In this document: one piece after another, positions 1 through 10,209 of the stretch
Position numbering within the stretch: position 1 is the first letter of the stretch
Layout: every line of letters begins with the position of its first letter
Source: Thauera sp. K11
GTDB taxonomy: Bacteria; Pseudomonadota; Gammaproteobacteria; Burkholderiales; Rhodocyclaceae
Direction: 5' to 3'
Assembly (NCBI RefSeq): GCF_002354895.1
Contig: NZ_CP023439.1
Span: 2,666,001 to 2,730,000 of the forward strand
Length of the DNA stretch: 64,000 nt
Made by a program: the position numbers and the translations under genes
Notes under the pieces: model-generated
Told to the model about the DNA's origin: nothing
Seen by the model: only the letters and a program-made list of their open reading frames with translations
Database searches by the model: none

Positions 1-3000
1 CCGCCTTCAGCGTCAGGCGACCCGCATTGCCGCCCGCGTGCCATACCGGGAGGGCGCCCGTGGCGAGCGAGGCAGTGTTCTGGAAGGCGGTGGAGGCATT
101 GGTCACCGCCACGTCGCCAAAATCGACGTCCGCCGCGACCGTGATGTCGCCGCTCGATACCACCTGCAGGTCGTGGTTGACCGTCACGTTCGGCACGTCT
201 GCCAGCCCGGTGTCGGCCAGGATCTTGTCGGCGTGGCCGATGAAGCGCCGCGCAGCCGCAAAGGCGCGATAGCGGCCGGTGGAAATGTTCCCCAGGTTTG
301 CCACCTGGGTCGCCAGCGTAGTCGCTTGCGCAGTCGTCAGCGCACGGTCGTCGGCATAGGTCCTGATCGCAGCCTGGAGCGCAAGCGTAGGCGTGGCCGC
401 GGCAGCGGCGGCCGCGCTTGCCTTGGCAGCGTAAAAGGACATGTCCACGAGGGTGCGGGCGTCCGCCGTACCGAGGAAGGACTGCGCCGCAGATCCCGCC
501 TGATAGCCGTTCGCCGCCAGCACGCCGCCGGCGTTCGCGAGCACTGCGGCGGCGTCCAGTCCCGACTGCAGGGTGTCTGCCACGTTCGCCTGCACCAGGT
601 CCACCACCGCCTGCGGCGTGCCCAGAGCGAGCAACCCGGCACCGATCACCGCCGCTACGCTCTCGCGCTGATTCTGGTTGGTGTCGGCAGCCGTCACACC
701 GCGGAAGGCGGCGTCGATCGCCGCCATGGCGGCCGGGTAGAGGTCATCGTTGCCCGCCGCATCGCGCACCAGGTCGCCAGCGAACATGCCGAGGTAGGAA
801 CCGGCATCCGCCCGCGCCAGCGCACCGAAGTCGTCTCCGGCCACCGCGCCCAGCAAGTCGCGGCCGAACATCGCCACGGTCTCGTGCGCCACAGGGCGAT
901 TGGTCGCGGACAGGCCCGATACGGCGGCCACCGCCGCCAGCGCCAGATCGTATACGCCGCCAAGGTTGATCGTGGTGCCGCTGTTGTTCGTATCGCCGCT
1001 GGTGACCTGGCTCGCGCTGGTGCGCACATAGCCCTCCAACGCAACTTCCCGCGCGTCGAAGCTCACTGCCGATGCATCCATCCTGTCGATGGCGAGGCTC
1101 ACGCCGTCGGCCCCCTGCGGTGCCGACAGCGTCACCACGCCGGCGCGCGCATGGTCGGAGCCGGCGTCAAAGCGGCCCGAGAGGATCGCAAGGCGCGCCG
1201 CCTCGCTGCTGCCCGCGGATGCGGACACGCCGAGGTCGATGCTGCCGCCCTCGCCCGCCGTCCCCTGGCCTTCGCCGCCGGGGCCCGTACCACGGGCCAG
1301 GAGGCTCGCGCCGTCCACCGTCAGGACGCCGCTGCCCGCGCGCTCGCCGGCATTGGCATACACACGGATATCGCCGCCCTTGTCGCCCGAAGCGTCGAGC
1401 ACGCCCTGCAAGGTGATGCTGCCGTCGTCGGCCAACAGGTTGATGGAGCGGGCGGCGATGCGATCGGTGGCGGCCAGCAGCATGTCGCCGGCACGCACGC
1501 GGATCGTACGCTCGCGGCCGAATTCCGTCGTGCGCACGGCAAGGTTCGACAGCGCACCACCCGCCTCGGCGATGGTCCGCACATCCATCGTGAAGCGGCC
1601 CGCATCGCCGCCGTCCTCGGCGCTGCCCTTCAGGCTGCCGGCCACGCGCGCGCTGCCGCTGCTGGCCTCGATCGCCAGCGTGCCGGCATCCGCGCCGCCC
1701 GGCGCCGAGACGTCGACCTCGCCCTGCGCGCCCACCACCACGTCGCCGGCACCCGACTTCAGCTTCACCGTGCCGGCATCCACCGCATACGTCTCGCTGC
1801 CCATTGCCAGCAGCGTACCGGCCGCGGACACCCTTGCCGGCGCATCCGCCGTGCCGTCGATGACGACGTCGCCACTGCGCGCGGTCACGTCGATGCGGCC
1901 GGCGTGGGCCTCGACCCGGCCCGCGATCGTCACCTGCTCGCCTTCCAGCGTAAGGCTCGCGCCGATGCCGGCCGGCGTTGCGGGCGCGGCTGCGCCGCTG
2001 GCCAGCACCCGCAGGTCGCCACCGGCGCCGATCCCATGCCTGGCGCCGGTCTCGGCAGTGACGCGGCTGGCGATCACATCCAGATCGCCGCTGGCGAGGG
2101 TCTGCGACGAGCCCTCGCCGACGACCTGGCCGCGCGCGGCCAGTTCCACCCGCTGGCTGCCGGCCAGCACGAACGCCGCACCTTCGGCCGACGGTCCAAG
2201 CACGATCTCGTCCGCGCTCACCCGCAACAGGCTGCCCGCCGCATCGGCCGGCGCCGCGCCGGCCAGAGCACCGCCGGCGTTCTTCAGGGTGACGCGCCCG
2301 GCGGCGATGCTTTGCGTGCTTCCCGCGTTGTCGCGGCTGATGATGCCCGCGGCATCGACCACGAGTTCCCGCAGGCTCGCCGCCCCCAGGGCGGCGCTAC
2401 CGTACAGGTCAAGCGTGGTGTAACTGCGTAGCGTGAGCCGATCGGCCACGGCCACCGCCGCGAGTTCGGCCGCGCCCAACGTCAGCCCATCGACGCCGGC
2501 CGGCACCGTGCCTGCCGCCACCGTCGAGGCGGCCAGTTCCACCGCGCCGCCCGGAGCGGTCAGGTCGAACTGGCTCAGCCCGCCGTCGCGGCCGCCCAGT
2601 TCGACGTTTCCGGTCGCATCCAGATTGAGGCTGCGCCCCGCCACGCGTGCGTTGCGTCCGATTTCCAGTCCCCCCTGGCCCGCTGCACGCGCCGGCGTGC
2701 TGCGCTCGACGGTGGCGCCGTCGCCAGCCGATACCCTCAGCAGGGCACCGTCGGCCTGGGCGCCGCTGCCCTCGATGCGATAGACCTGCTCGCCGGGGGT
2801 CGTCCCGCCCGCGGCGACCACGCCGCTGCCGTCCTCCAGGCGCAGGGATTCCCGCGCCGCCAGGATCAGTTCCGGCGCCACCAGGTCGGCGCCTCCGGCG
2901 GTATCCACCCGCACGCTGGCCGCGCCGCGCGAGGCGGCGTCGGTCTTCACCAGCCACACCACGTCCTTGCTCTCGCCGCCGGCATCGATCACCCGCTCGC

Positions 3001-5956
3001 GGGTCGCGCCCAGCAGGACGCTTTCGGCGTTCAGGCGCGCCAGCAGTTCGGGCGTCAGCACCACCTCGCCCGGCTGCGCCCGCGCGGCATCGTTGACCAC
3101 CGCCAGCTTGTCGGCGGTCAGGTCCACCAGCGCCCCGCGTCCACCCGCGGCCGCGTTCGCCCGCACGATGCCCTCCAGCACGAAGGACTGGCCGGCCGCC
3201 ACCGTCAGACGCCCTGCGTCGGCACTCGAACCGCCTTCGCGGAAGTGCTTGCTGGCCAGGGTTTCCAGGTATTCGGAGCGCAGGCGCACCTGCGCGCCGT
3301 TCCAGACCTCGACGCCGATGCTGCGGCTGTCGAAACTGTAGGCGCCCGCCTGCAGCGCGTCGCCCAGTTGCGCGCCGACCACCGTGGTGCCGTCGGCATG
3401 GCGGATCGCCGTGCCTGCGCTCAGGTCGGACACGCCGGAAGTCACACGGATCGCATACGCGCCCTCCATCAGGGCATAGCGCGCCGGCAGCAGCGTGTAG
3501 ACGCCGGCGGGCAGGTCGCCCACCGGCGCCAGCAGGCGGATCACCCTGCCCGCCGGCACGCCCGCGGCCGCCGCGACGTCGGCCGAATAGGGCGCTCCGC
3601 CGGTCCCCAGCGCCGGCAGGATGGCATAGGTGCCGGGCTGGGCCAGGACGTCCGCCGAGCCGCCGCGGCCCGCGATGAATTCCCACGCCTTCAGGTCGCC
3701 GCCGCCCGACAGGTCGATGGTGGCGCCGTCCGCCACGGTGACGCGGTCGGCGTCGAGCTGCAGGCGCTTCTCCGGCGTGGCCAGTAGTGGCGCCAGCCCG
3801 CCGCCGGTGTTGAACACCCAGTCGCGGCCGGCCACCCGCGTCTCGCCATAGGGAAGGACCTGCCCTTCCGCGCTGAGCGAGGTCAGGCTGCCGGCGCCGA
3901 GCACCACCTCGCCACCGGGCACCGCCTGCGGCGCGCCGTCGGCGACGCGCGCGCCCGCGTCGGTGAAGCGGCCGCTGGCGATGCCGATGCGCCCGAACGG
4001 CGCCTTGATGCGGCCGGACTGCTCCAGGCGCGGCGCCACCAGGTCGAGGTCGCCGAGCGCACTGATCACCGGATGATCCGCGCCGACGGCCTCGACGCGC
4101 AGCACGCCGTCGGGGTTGTTGCGGATCTGCACGTCGAACTCGCTGCCGCTGGTCGGGTACACCACCGCCGCGCGCAGCGTCAGGTTGCCGTCGGTGGCGA
4201 TCTGGCCGCGCAACGCATCGCCTTCGGCCAGGCCGGACAGGCGCAGGTCGCCGGCGCTGGACAATTCCGTCGCCGCGAAGCCGGTCATGGATACCCGCCC
4301 GCGCACTTCCATGTCGGCAGCGGACAGCGCCAGCCGCCCGCCGGTGTGGCCGGCCTTGGGCGCATAGGGCACGCTGCGCTCGCCCGGCAACGTGCTTTGC
4401 GTGAGCAGCAGGCTGGCGGCCGACAGGGCCACCCGGGCGGCGTTGTCGCCCAGCAGCGTCGGCGCTTCCAGCGTCAGCCGGCCCGGCAGCGAGAGCGTCA
4501 GATCCGAGGCGAAGACGAGGTAGTCGCTGCTGGCGAAGCTGGCATTCTGGAAGCCGCCCTGGGCCACCTTGTCCACGTCGAAGCGGCCCTTCCCGAGGTG
4601 GGTGGCCGAATCGATCTTCTGCCCCGCCGCGATCGCCGCGGCACCGCTGCCGCCGCCGCTGGCCAGTTCCAGGCGGCGTGCCGGGTTGAGATCGGCCGGC
4701 GCGGCAATGTCGTCCGAGCGGTCCCATTGCACCACGTCGGACTTGCTGGTCAGGCGCACCGCGAGGCTGCCGCCGGCCGACTCGCCGCCGCCCGAACGCG
4801 CGGACAGCGACCCGTCGACCATCATGCCCTCGCGCGCGGTCAGCGCGACGCTGCCGCCGGCGCTGGTCACCGTCTGCGCGCGCCGCACCGGCCCGGCGGT
4901 CGGCACGATGTCCAGCACCGCGGCCACGCCATCGGCCCTGAGCTGCGCGCCCTGCTGCAGCACCAGGTAGCCATAGTCGGCCTCGAGCGAGATCCTGCCG
5001 CCATCCAGCACACGCCCGGTGGCGAGGGTGGACGCCGGGTCCCGCACCACCGTCCCGGACACGTCGAGCACCGCATTGGCCCCGAGATGGACCTGCCCGC
5101 TCGTCGCCAGCGAGTCGTTGGGGCCGCCGGTGTCGCTGGCGCCCTGGTTGCCGATGGTGATGCTGCCGCCGGCCGCGCGCAGGGTGCCGTCCACCAGCAC
5201 CTGCTGCTGACCCAGCAGCGTGATGCTGCCCCCCGGATCGACCTCCAGCACGGCATCGCGGCCGATCTTGAGCGCGCCGAAGCTGCTGTCGCCCAGCGCC
5301 CGTGCATCGAAGGTGAGCGAGGTCGCGCCGCGCACCGCCGGATCGATGTCCGCGAGCGTCGTGAATCCGGACAGCGCCGCGCCATAGCCCTGGGCCAGCG
5401 GCCGGTCGGAGACCAGCCGCGCCAGCGGGTCCGGCGCCACATGCACGCCGTCGGCTACGCTCACCCCGCCGTAGCCGCGCACCTCGAAACCGGCAAAGCC
5501 GCCGAGGCGGAAGAACTCGCTGCCCAGGGTCAACAGACCGCTTGCCGAAGTGTCCAGACGATTGCCCGACACCACGTCCACCGCCGAGGTTTTCAGCGTC
5601 AGGCTTCCGCCCCGTCCGCTCCGCAGCCCGTTCTGGGTTGCGGTGGCATAGGCGGAGAAGTCCGCCTCGGCGATGTCGAGGCGGCGCCGGATGGTGGAAC
5701 CGTCGCCGAAGTCGCCGGTAGTGAGTTCGATGGCGCCGCCGTCACCGGCGTGGGTCTTGCCTCCCACCTCGCGCCAGGCACCGCCGGATACATCCACGCC
5801 GCCCCTCACCGTCAGGTCCCCGTCCGAGGCCAGCACCACGCGGCCGCCATCCACCACGACCGGACGCGGATCGGTCAGGCCGACTTGCTCGGCCGTGTCG
5901 TTGGTCCAGGCGCCGGCGGTGGACAGGACCGCTCCGTGGTCCACGAGGCCACTCAC
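1..5956 (-). CDS. Giant TpsA-type filamentous adhesin, central part (partial)
   Basis: This frame is open without a stop from the G7 tract at 5956 to the left edge, so at least 1980 codons of the same adhesin lie here and the C-terminus is outside the window. It reads as repetitive, glycine- and alanine-rich beta-helix-like sequence with recurring short units such as GGSITL, ADRVTV, DVSGT and LDLVAP, typical of secreted two-partner exoproteins. It is the continuation of the frame that ends at 5953: the first codons after the tract read SGLVDHGAVLSTAG. The strong codon bias also keeps long antisense frames open, but only this frame gives adhesin-like composition and continues the TPS domain upstream. 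Function, inferred: cell-surface or matrix adhesion. Confidence 0.85.
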   Translation of the reverse strand, partial: MSGLVDHGAVLSTAGAWTNDTAEQVGLTDPRPVVVDGGRVVLASDGDLTVRGGVDVSGGAWREVGGKTHAGDGGAIELTTGDFGDGSTIRRRLDIAEADFSAYATATQNGLRSGRGGSLTLKTSAVDVVSGNRLDTSASGLLTLGSEFFRLGGFAGFEVRGYGGVSVADGVHVAPDPLARLVSDRPLAQGYGAALSGFTTLADIDPAVRGATSLTFDARALGDSSFGALKIGRDAVLEVDPGGSITLLGQQQVLVDGTLRAAGGSITIGNQGASDTGGPNDSLATSGQVHLGANAVLDVSGTVVRDPASTLATGRVLDGGRISLEADYGYLVLQQGAQLRADGVAAVLDIVPTAGPVRRAQTVTSAGGSVALTAREGMMVDGSLSARSGGGESAGGSLAVRLTSKSDVVQWDRSDDIAAPADLNPARRLELASGGGSGAAAIAAGQKIDSATHLGKGRFDVDKVAQGGFQNASFASSDYLVFASDLTLSLPGRLTLEAPTLLGDNAARVALSAASLLLTQSTLPGERSVPYAPKAGHTGGRLALSAADMEVRGRVSMTGFAATELSSAGDLRLSGLAEGDALRGQIATDGNLTLRAAVVYPTSGSEFDVQIRNNPDGVLRVEAVGADHPVISALGDLDLVAPRLEQSGRIKAPFGRIGIASGRFTDAGARVADGAPQAVPGGEVVLGAGSLTSLSAEGQVLPYGETRVAGRDWVFNTGGGLAPLLATPEKRLQLDADRVTVADGATIDLSGGGDLKAWEFIAGRGGSADVLAQPGTYAILPALGTGGAPYSADVAAAAGVPAGRVIRLLAPVGDLPAGVYTLLPARYALMEGAYAIRVTSGVSDLSAGTAIRHADGTTVVGAQLGDALQAGAYSFDSRSIGVEVWNGAQVRLRSEYLETLASKHFREGGSSADAGRLTVAAGQSFVLEGIVRANAAAGGRGALVDLTADKLAVVNDAARAQPGEVVLTPELLARLNAESVLLGATRERVIDAGGESKDVVWLVKTDAASRGAASVRVDTAGGADLVAPELILAARESLRLEDGSGVVAAGGTTPGEQVYRIEGSGAQADGALLRVSAGDGATVERSTPARAAGQGGLEIGRNARVAGRSLNLDATGNVELGGRDGGLSQFDLTAPGGAVELAASTVAAGTVPAGVDGLTLGAAELAAVAVADRLTLRSYTTLDLYGSAALGAASLRELVVDAAGIISRDNAGSTQSIAAGRVTLKNAGGALAGAAPADAAGSLLRVSADEIVLGPSAEGAAFVLAGSQRVELAARGQVVGEGSSQTLASGDLDVIASRVTAETGARHGIGAGGDLRVLASGAAAPATPAGIGASLTLEGEQVTIAGRVEAHAGRIDVTARSGDVVIDGTADAPARVSAAGTLLAMGSETYAVDAGTVKLKSGAGDVVVGAQGEVDVSAPGGADAGTLAIEASSGSARVAGSLKGSAEDGGDAGRFTMDVRTIAEAGGALSNLAVRTTEFGRERTIRVRAGDMLLAATDRIAARSINLLADDGSITLQGVLDASGDKGGDIRVYANAGERAGSGVLTVDGASLLARGTGPGGEGQGTAGEGGSIDLGVSASAGSSEAARLAILSGRFDAGSDHARAGVVTLSAPQGADGVSLAIDRMDASAVSFDAREVALEGYVRTSASQVTSGDTNNSGTTINLGGVYDLALAAVAAVSGLSATNRPVAHETVAMFGRDLLGAVAGDDFGALARADAGSYLGMFAGDLVRDAAGNDDLYPAAMAAIDAAFRGVTAADTNQNQRESVAAVIGAGLLALGTPQAVVDLVQANVADTLQSGLDAAAVLANAGGVLAANGYQAGSAAQSFLGTADARTLVDMSFYAAKASAAAAAAATPTLALQAAIRTYADDRALTTAQATTLATQVANLGNISTGRYRAFAAARRFIGHADKILADTGLADVPNVTVNHDLQVVSSGDITVAADVDFGDVAVTNASTAFQNTASLATGALPVWHAGGNAGRLTLKA

Positions 5957-8328
5957 CCCCCCTCTCCCGTGTCGGTGGCATGCAGATCGATCTCGCCGCC
6001 GGGCAGCCAGAGCTTGCCGGCCACGTCGAAGGCGCTCGACTCCACCCGCAGGCGGGCACCCGGCAGGCCGGTGGCACTGACCTCGCGCGCGATCGAGAAC
6101 GTGCCGCTGGCCTGCAGCAGCAGGTTGTCGAAACCCGCCGACGTCAGCAGCGACGAACGCAGGTAGGCGGTGTCGGGCGCGCGTGACGCCGGCGGCTCGG
6201 CCACCAGTGCGATGTTGCCGACCGCGGGCGACACCGCGTCGTCCAGCTTGGCCCGGATCTCGAGTTGCCCGCCCATCGGCCGCGACGATTCGCGCCAGGC
6301 GCGGCGTCCGACCTGGGTCAGGTAAGGCTTCTTGAGTTCGTTGCCGACGAATTCCTCGAGCTTGACCCTGTCCCGCTCGCGTTCCAGCAGTTGCGCCGCC
6401 AGCCTGTCGCCCAGATCGGACGCCGCGGCGTTGCCGCTCCAGTCGAACCAGCGTGCCCGCTCCTCGGGCGCGGTACGCTGGCCGCTGCCCGCCACCGTGG
6501 TGGCACGCAGTTCGCCATCCAGCCGCAGTGTGTCGGCGGTCAGGATCACGCGTCCGGCGTCGTGACCCACGACGCGGTCCGCCACCGCCTGCAGCATCGT
6601 CCGCGTGCGCCCGGAAAAGCGCATGTCCGCCGACGCGTCGGCCGCCTTCACCCAGGCGCCGGTGGCGGTCTCAAGATAGGTCACCGGCAGGCGGTGGTCG
6701 GTGCTGTCGCCCGCGATGCTGGCCTTGTAGACGATGCTGCCACCGGAGACGTCCAGCCGGGCGCCTTCGGCCACATTCACGCTCCCGGCGGACTGCAGCG
6801 AGATGTCGCCGCCCACGCTCGAAAGCTCGGCCACGCTGCGGGAGATGCCTGCGCGGTAGCCGGTGATGTCGGCGAGCGGTGTATCGCTGTCGGCGAAACC
6901 GGCCATCACGTCCACCCAGATCTTCTTGCCGTAGAGCGGCCGCCCGAAATCCGTGTCGCGCTGCAGCGGGGAGTCCTTCAGTTCGTCGCCGCGCAGTTCC
7001 ACCTCGACGTGGTTGCGGTCGGCGGCCACTTCCACGCCGCGCAGGCCCGAAACGTCGATCACCGCATTGGCCGCGACGTTGATCGCCGCCGCTGCGTTGC
7101 TGGCGAAATCCCCGCTGTTGGCCGCATCGCCCTGCGCGGTGAAGTCGATCCTGCCTGCCGGCGCAACCACCCGCGCGCCGTTGCCGACGTCGATCGTCTT
7201 GCCGATGGCGCTGATCTCGGAACGGTTGAAGGGCGTATCGTCGCGCAGCACATCCTTGCCGTCGGTCTCGGGCATCACCGTCGTCGTGCTGCCCGCACCC
7301 AGCGCCACCGCGCCGGTGGCGTAGGCGCCGGTGAGGTTGGTGCCCACCACGGCGACCGCGGAATCCTTGGCCTGCAGGTAGATCGAGCCGTTCATCGTCA
7401 CCGTGGTGGTGGCGCGCGCGCTGCCGAGCTGATTGACGTTGAGGCCGGCCAGCGTGATGTTGCCGCGCTCGGCGAGCAGGTCGCCGGCGGCGGCGTTGGT
7501 CACGGTCCCGCCGCCGTTCACTTCCACCAGCACGCCGCGCAGGCGGCTGTCGATGGAATCGGCCAGGTAGAGCTTTTCACCGGCGGCCAGAATGGTCTGC
7601 CCCTGCGGGGTCGAGATCTGGCCCGCATTGGTCACGTTGGGCGCCGCGATCAGCACGCGGCCGTTCTCGGCGGCGACGATGCGCGCGCCCGCCGCCACGT
7701 CGATGTCACCGGCCGTGCCGTCCTTCGCCAGCGCCGCCTCGCTGAACAGGAAGCGGGCGTCGTTCTTGCTGTAGCCGGACAGCGAGGACAGCGACTGCTC
7801 GATGAGCTTGTCGTTGAGCTTGAGCGTCGACGCCACGAGGCCGCCCACGTCCACCACCGAGCCCGCGCCGAACAGGATCCCGGCCTGGTTGAACAGGAAC
7901 ACCTGGCCGTTCGCCTTCAGGTTGCCGTAGATCTCGCTGCGCGGAGCGCCGGGCAGGACGATATTGAGCGCGCGCGACTGCCGCGTCGGCTGGTCGAAGC
8001 GCACCGTGTAGTCGCGGCCGATGTCGAAGTTCTGCCACTGCATCACCGCCGGGCGCGCATCGAGCTGGCGGATGACCATCGTGCGCGCGTTCTCCATCAC
8101 CGGCGCCGCGACGTTGTTCGCCTGGCCCGGGCGGATGAAGGTCGCGGCCGGCGTCGGCAGGTCGCGGGCAAGCGCTGGCATCGCCACCGCGGCCAGCCCC
8201 GAAAGCAGCAGCGCCGCACCGCGCCGCGGACGGCGCCCGGTTCCCTGCGTGCTGCTCACATGTTCGGCCACCGGCACCCGGAAGCCCAGACGACGGCTCA
8301 ACACCAGACGATAACGATCACGATTCAT
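5953..8328 (-). CDS. TpsA-type filamentous haemagglutinin-family exoprotein, N-terminal part
   Basis: The first 791 residues of the adhesin. It begins with an extended signal peptide (MNRDRYRLVLSRRLGFRVPV, ESPR type), then a hydrophobic core and an AMPALA-R cleavage region near residue 53. The TPS secretion domain follows, with NFDIG near residue 100 and NQAGILFGAGSVVDVGG near residue 150; such domains bind the POTRA repeats of the TpsB partner. The start is supported by GAGGTGG four bases upstream. The frame ends TGEGG-stop in a run of seven G; with eight G it would continue into the open frame that fills 1-5956. I therefore treat both parts as one gene that is frameshifted, phase-variable or mis-sequenced. 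The tpsB partner lies 66 bp upstream, so the two are probably co-transcribed. Confidence 0.88.
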   Translation of the reverse strand: MNRDRYRLVLSRRLGFRVPVAEHVSSTQGTGRRPRRGAALLLSGLAAVAMPALARDLPTPAATFIRPGQANNVAAPVMENARTMVIRQLDARPAVMQWQNFDIGRDYTVRFDQPTRQSRALNIVLPGAPRSEIYGNLKANGQVFLFNQAGILFGAGSVVDVGGLVASTLKLNDKLIEQSLSSLSGYSKNDARFLFSEAALAKDGTAGDIDVAAGARIVAAENGRVLIAAPNVTNAGQISTPQGQTILAAGEKLYLADSIDSRLRGVLVEVNGGGTVTNAAAGDLLAERGNITLAGLNVNQLGSARATTTVTMNGSIYLQAKDSAVAVVGTNLTGAYATGAVALGAGSTTTVMPETDGKDVLRDDTPFNRSEISAIGKTIDVGNGARVVAPAGRIDFTAQGDAANSGDFASNAAAAINVAANAVIDVSGLRGVEVAADRNHVEVELRGDELKDSPLQRDTDFGRPLYGKKIWVDVMAGFADSDTPLADITGYRAGISRSVAELSSVGGDISLQSAGSVNVAEGARLDVSGGSIVYKASIAGDSTDHRLPVTYLETATGAWVKAADASADMRFSGRTRTMLQAVADRVVGHDAGRVILTADTLRLDGELRATTVAGSGQRTAPEERARWFDWSGNAAASDLGDRLAAQLLERERDRVKLEEFVGNELKKPYLTQVGRRAWRESSRPMGGQLEIRAKLDDAVSPAVGNIALVAEPPASRAPDTAYLRSSLLTSAGFDNLLLQASGTFSIAREVSATGLPGARLRVESSAFDVAGKLWLPGGEIDLHATDTGEGG
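5956..5962 (-). repeat. G7 homopolymer at the TpsA frame break
   Basis: Seven C on the plus strand (seven G in the sense strand) lie immediately before the in-frame TGA. A G8 version joins the two halves of the adhesin as GEGGVSGLVDH. Tracts of this kind can mediate slipped-strand phase variation but are also common sites of length errors in sequencing. Confidence 0.8.
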
Positions 8329-8359
8329 GCGCCACCTCGATCGGGCCGACGGCCCAGAT

Positions 8360-8378
8360 GCCCCGCCTCATGCGGGGC
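8360..8378 (-). promoter_or_regulatory. Intercistronic hairpin between tpsB and tpsA
   Basis: A 7-bp perfect stem, GCCCCGC/GCGGGGC, with a 5-nt loop sits in the 66-bp gap between the transporter and adhesin genes. No T run follows on the minus strand, so it is not a convincing intrinsic terminator. It may instead mark an RNA-processing or stability element that sets the ratio of TpsA to TpsB. That role is inferred. Confidence 0.45.
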
Positions 8379-8394
8379 TTCAACAATGCTTCGA

Positions 8395-9993
8395 TCAAAA
8401 CTCGTACTTCACGCGCAGCACGGCCCGGCCGTCGCCGTCGCGCGTGCGGTCCTCGGCCGGCGCGCCGGGCTGGAACACCGTTGCCCACAGCATTTCGCCC
8501 GAGAAGCCCCGCTTGTCGCCCAGCCGCAGCCCCAGGCCCGCGGACGCGAGGATCGACGACGCGCGCTGACCCTCGGCCGCGTCGCGCGTACGCAGCCGCG
8601 CCCAATCATAGAAGGCGACGCCGCTCAGCGGATAGCGCTCGGCGATGGTCAGCAGCGGCGGGGACTGCAGCTCCAGGCCGAGCCGCGTGCCGTCGTCGCC
8701 CTGCAGTTCCCCTTCGAGATAGCCGCGCACCGAATCCATGCCGCCGGCGGAGAACTGCTCGGTGTTGACGAGCGGGCCGTTGGCGCGCTGCAGTTCGGCG
8801 CGCCCCAGTGCCTGCCAGCCGCCGCCGAACGGCTGCCGGTATTCCAGGTCCGCGCGCCACAGGCTGAAGTTGGGCCGGGCACCCGGACGCCGGTTCTCGA
8901 ACTGGTCCACCGGGTTGCCGGCGGAATCCCGCACCGTCCGCTCGTTGGGGCCGCGCGGCCCGAGCACGAAGCTGGCGCCGAACTTCCATTCGCCGCTGTC
9001 GCCCACGTATCCGCCCGAATACGCGGCGGACAGCGCCCAGTAGCGCAGCGGCTGACGCACGGTGAACGCCTGATCCAGCAGCACCGTCGTCTGCTCGTTG
9101 TTCTTGTAGTCCGCCCCCAGGCTCACGCTGTGGTACAGCCGGCCGGCCAGCGGCAGCGGCCGGATCCAGCGCAGCCCCATGGTGTCGCCGTCGCCCAGCG
9201 ACTGGGTGTCGAACACGGTCGGCACGTCGCTGTTGGAGCGCACGAAATAGCCCGCCAGCACGGACTTCCCGAGCGGCATCGAATAGTTGATGCCCCACAC
9301 CTCGACGTGGTTCGGGTCCGACGGTGCGACGAAATAGTTGAGGCCGATCGAATGACGGCGCTGCCACAGGTTGTCGTAGCGCACCGCCGCCTCGACGCGT
9401 CCGGTGTCGGTGTCCGCACCCTGCTTGTTGTTGATCTCGATGCTGCCGTGCAGTGGCGACGCGTCCTCCATCGCCAGTTCGATCTCCACCGAACCGGGAC
9501 GGGCGCCCGGGCGCAGCAGCGGATTCACCCGCAGGTCGGGATTGCGTCCGAGGCGGGTCAGGTCTTCCTGAATCTCGTTGAAGTTGGGCACCTTGCCGGC
9601 GGCCATCGACGGCGTCGCCTCGCGCACCTTGCTGGGCAGCGTGTATTCGGCGCCGGTGAGCTTGTAGCGCTCGACACGGCCTTCGACCACCTGCAGCAGC
9701 ACGACGCCTTCGTCTACCTTCTGGTTGGGCACTTCCACCGTCACCGTCAGGAATCCGGCATCGTGGTAGACCTTCTCCAGCGCCGCCCGCGCGGCGTCCA
9801 CATCGCTCACCGCCCTGCCCGGCCCGAGGAAGGGCGTGACGGCGCGCTCCACCGTCTCGGCCGGCAGAGCGGTGTTGCCCTCGACCGCGAACTCGAGGAT
9901 GTCCAGCCCACCACCCGCCTGGGCCATCGCCATCCCGGAAAACAGTCCCAACAACAGGCCGGCGAACAGCCGGCTCGGCTTCGAAACGCGCAT
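8395..9993 (-). CDS. TpsB-type outer-membrane transporter (ShlB/FhaC/HecB family)
   Basis: A 532-residue outer-membrane pore for the adjacent TpsA. It has a signal peptide (MRVSKPSRLFAGLLLGLFSG, cleaved after AMAQA), then two POTRA domains (roughly residues 30-185, ILEFAVEGNTALP and LLQVVEGRVERYKLTG) and a 16-strand barrel. The barrel carries the conserved MGLRWIRPL, AGGMDSVRGY and a terminal VKYEF ending in Phe, the Bam recognition signature. VRGY is the conserved tip motif of loop L6. I chose the ATG at 9993 because AAGGA lies just upstream; an in-frame ATG at 10005 and a longer frame from 10107 exist but add a sequence that does not look like a signal peptide. Partner of the adhesin downstream. 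Confidence 0.93.
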   Translation of the reverse strand: MRVSKPSRLFAGLLLGLFSGMAMAQAGGGLDILEFAVEGNTALPAETVERAVTPFLGPGRAVSDVDAARAALEKVYHDAGFLTVTVEVPNQKVDEGVVLLQVVEGRVERYKLTGAEYTLPSKVREATPSMAAGKVPNFNEIQEDLTRLGRNPDLRVNPLLRPGARPGSVEIELAMEDASPLHGSIEINNKQGADTDTGRVEAAVRYDNLWQRRHSIGLNYFVAPSDPNHVEVWGINYSMPLGKSVLAGYFVRSNSDVPTVFDTQSLGDGDTMGLRWIRPLPLAGRLYHSVSLGADYKNNEQTTVLLDQAFTVRQPLRYWALSAAYSGGYVGDSGEWKFGASFVLGPRGPNERTVRDSAGNPVDQFENRRPGARPNFSLWRADLEYRQPFGGGWQALGRAELQRANGPLVNTEQFSAGGMDSVRGYLEGELQGDDGTRLGLELQSPPLLTIAERYPLSGVAFYDWARLRTRDAAEGQRASSILASAGLGLRLGDKRGFSGEMLWATVFQPGAPAEDRTRDGDGRAVLRVKYEF

Positions 9994-10122
9994 GTATTCC
10001 TTCATCTCTGTTGGAAGTCCGTGGGCCTGGCCTTCCGACCCGCCTGCCCCTTCCGGCAGGCCACGCCCACGCTCTCCCGGCTGCCACGCCAATGTGACAT
10101 CCGTCACCGTGTGTGCCCGCTA

Positions 10123-10159
10123 CAAAAAAGAAAGCCGCGAGCCCGGGTAGGGCTCGCGG
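10123..10159 (-). terminator. Intrinsic terminator after the PstS-like gene
   Basis: A 10-bp perfect stem, CCGCGAGCCC (10135-10144) and GGGCTCGCGG (10150-10159), with a five-base loop. On the minus strand it is followed by TTTCTTTTTT. It lies 50 bp past the stop of the gene at 10210-11727 and separates it from tpsB. Confidence 0.85.
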
Positions 10160-10209
10160 AGTTTCGCTGCGCGCCCGGCCGGGTCGGGCCGGGCGCTGAA
10201 CCGTGTTGC

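Noticed and set aside
2409..4727. 772-codon minus-strand frame
   Set aside because: Off-frame with the adhesin; Arg/Gly-rich product. The adhesin frame itself has no stop and runs to the edge.
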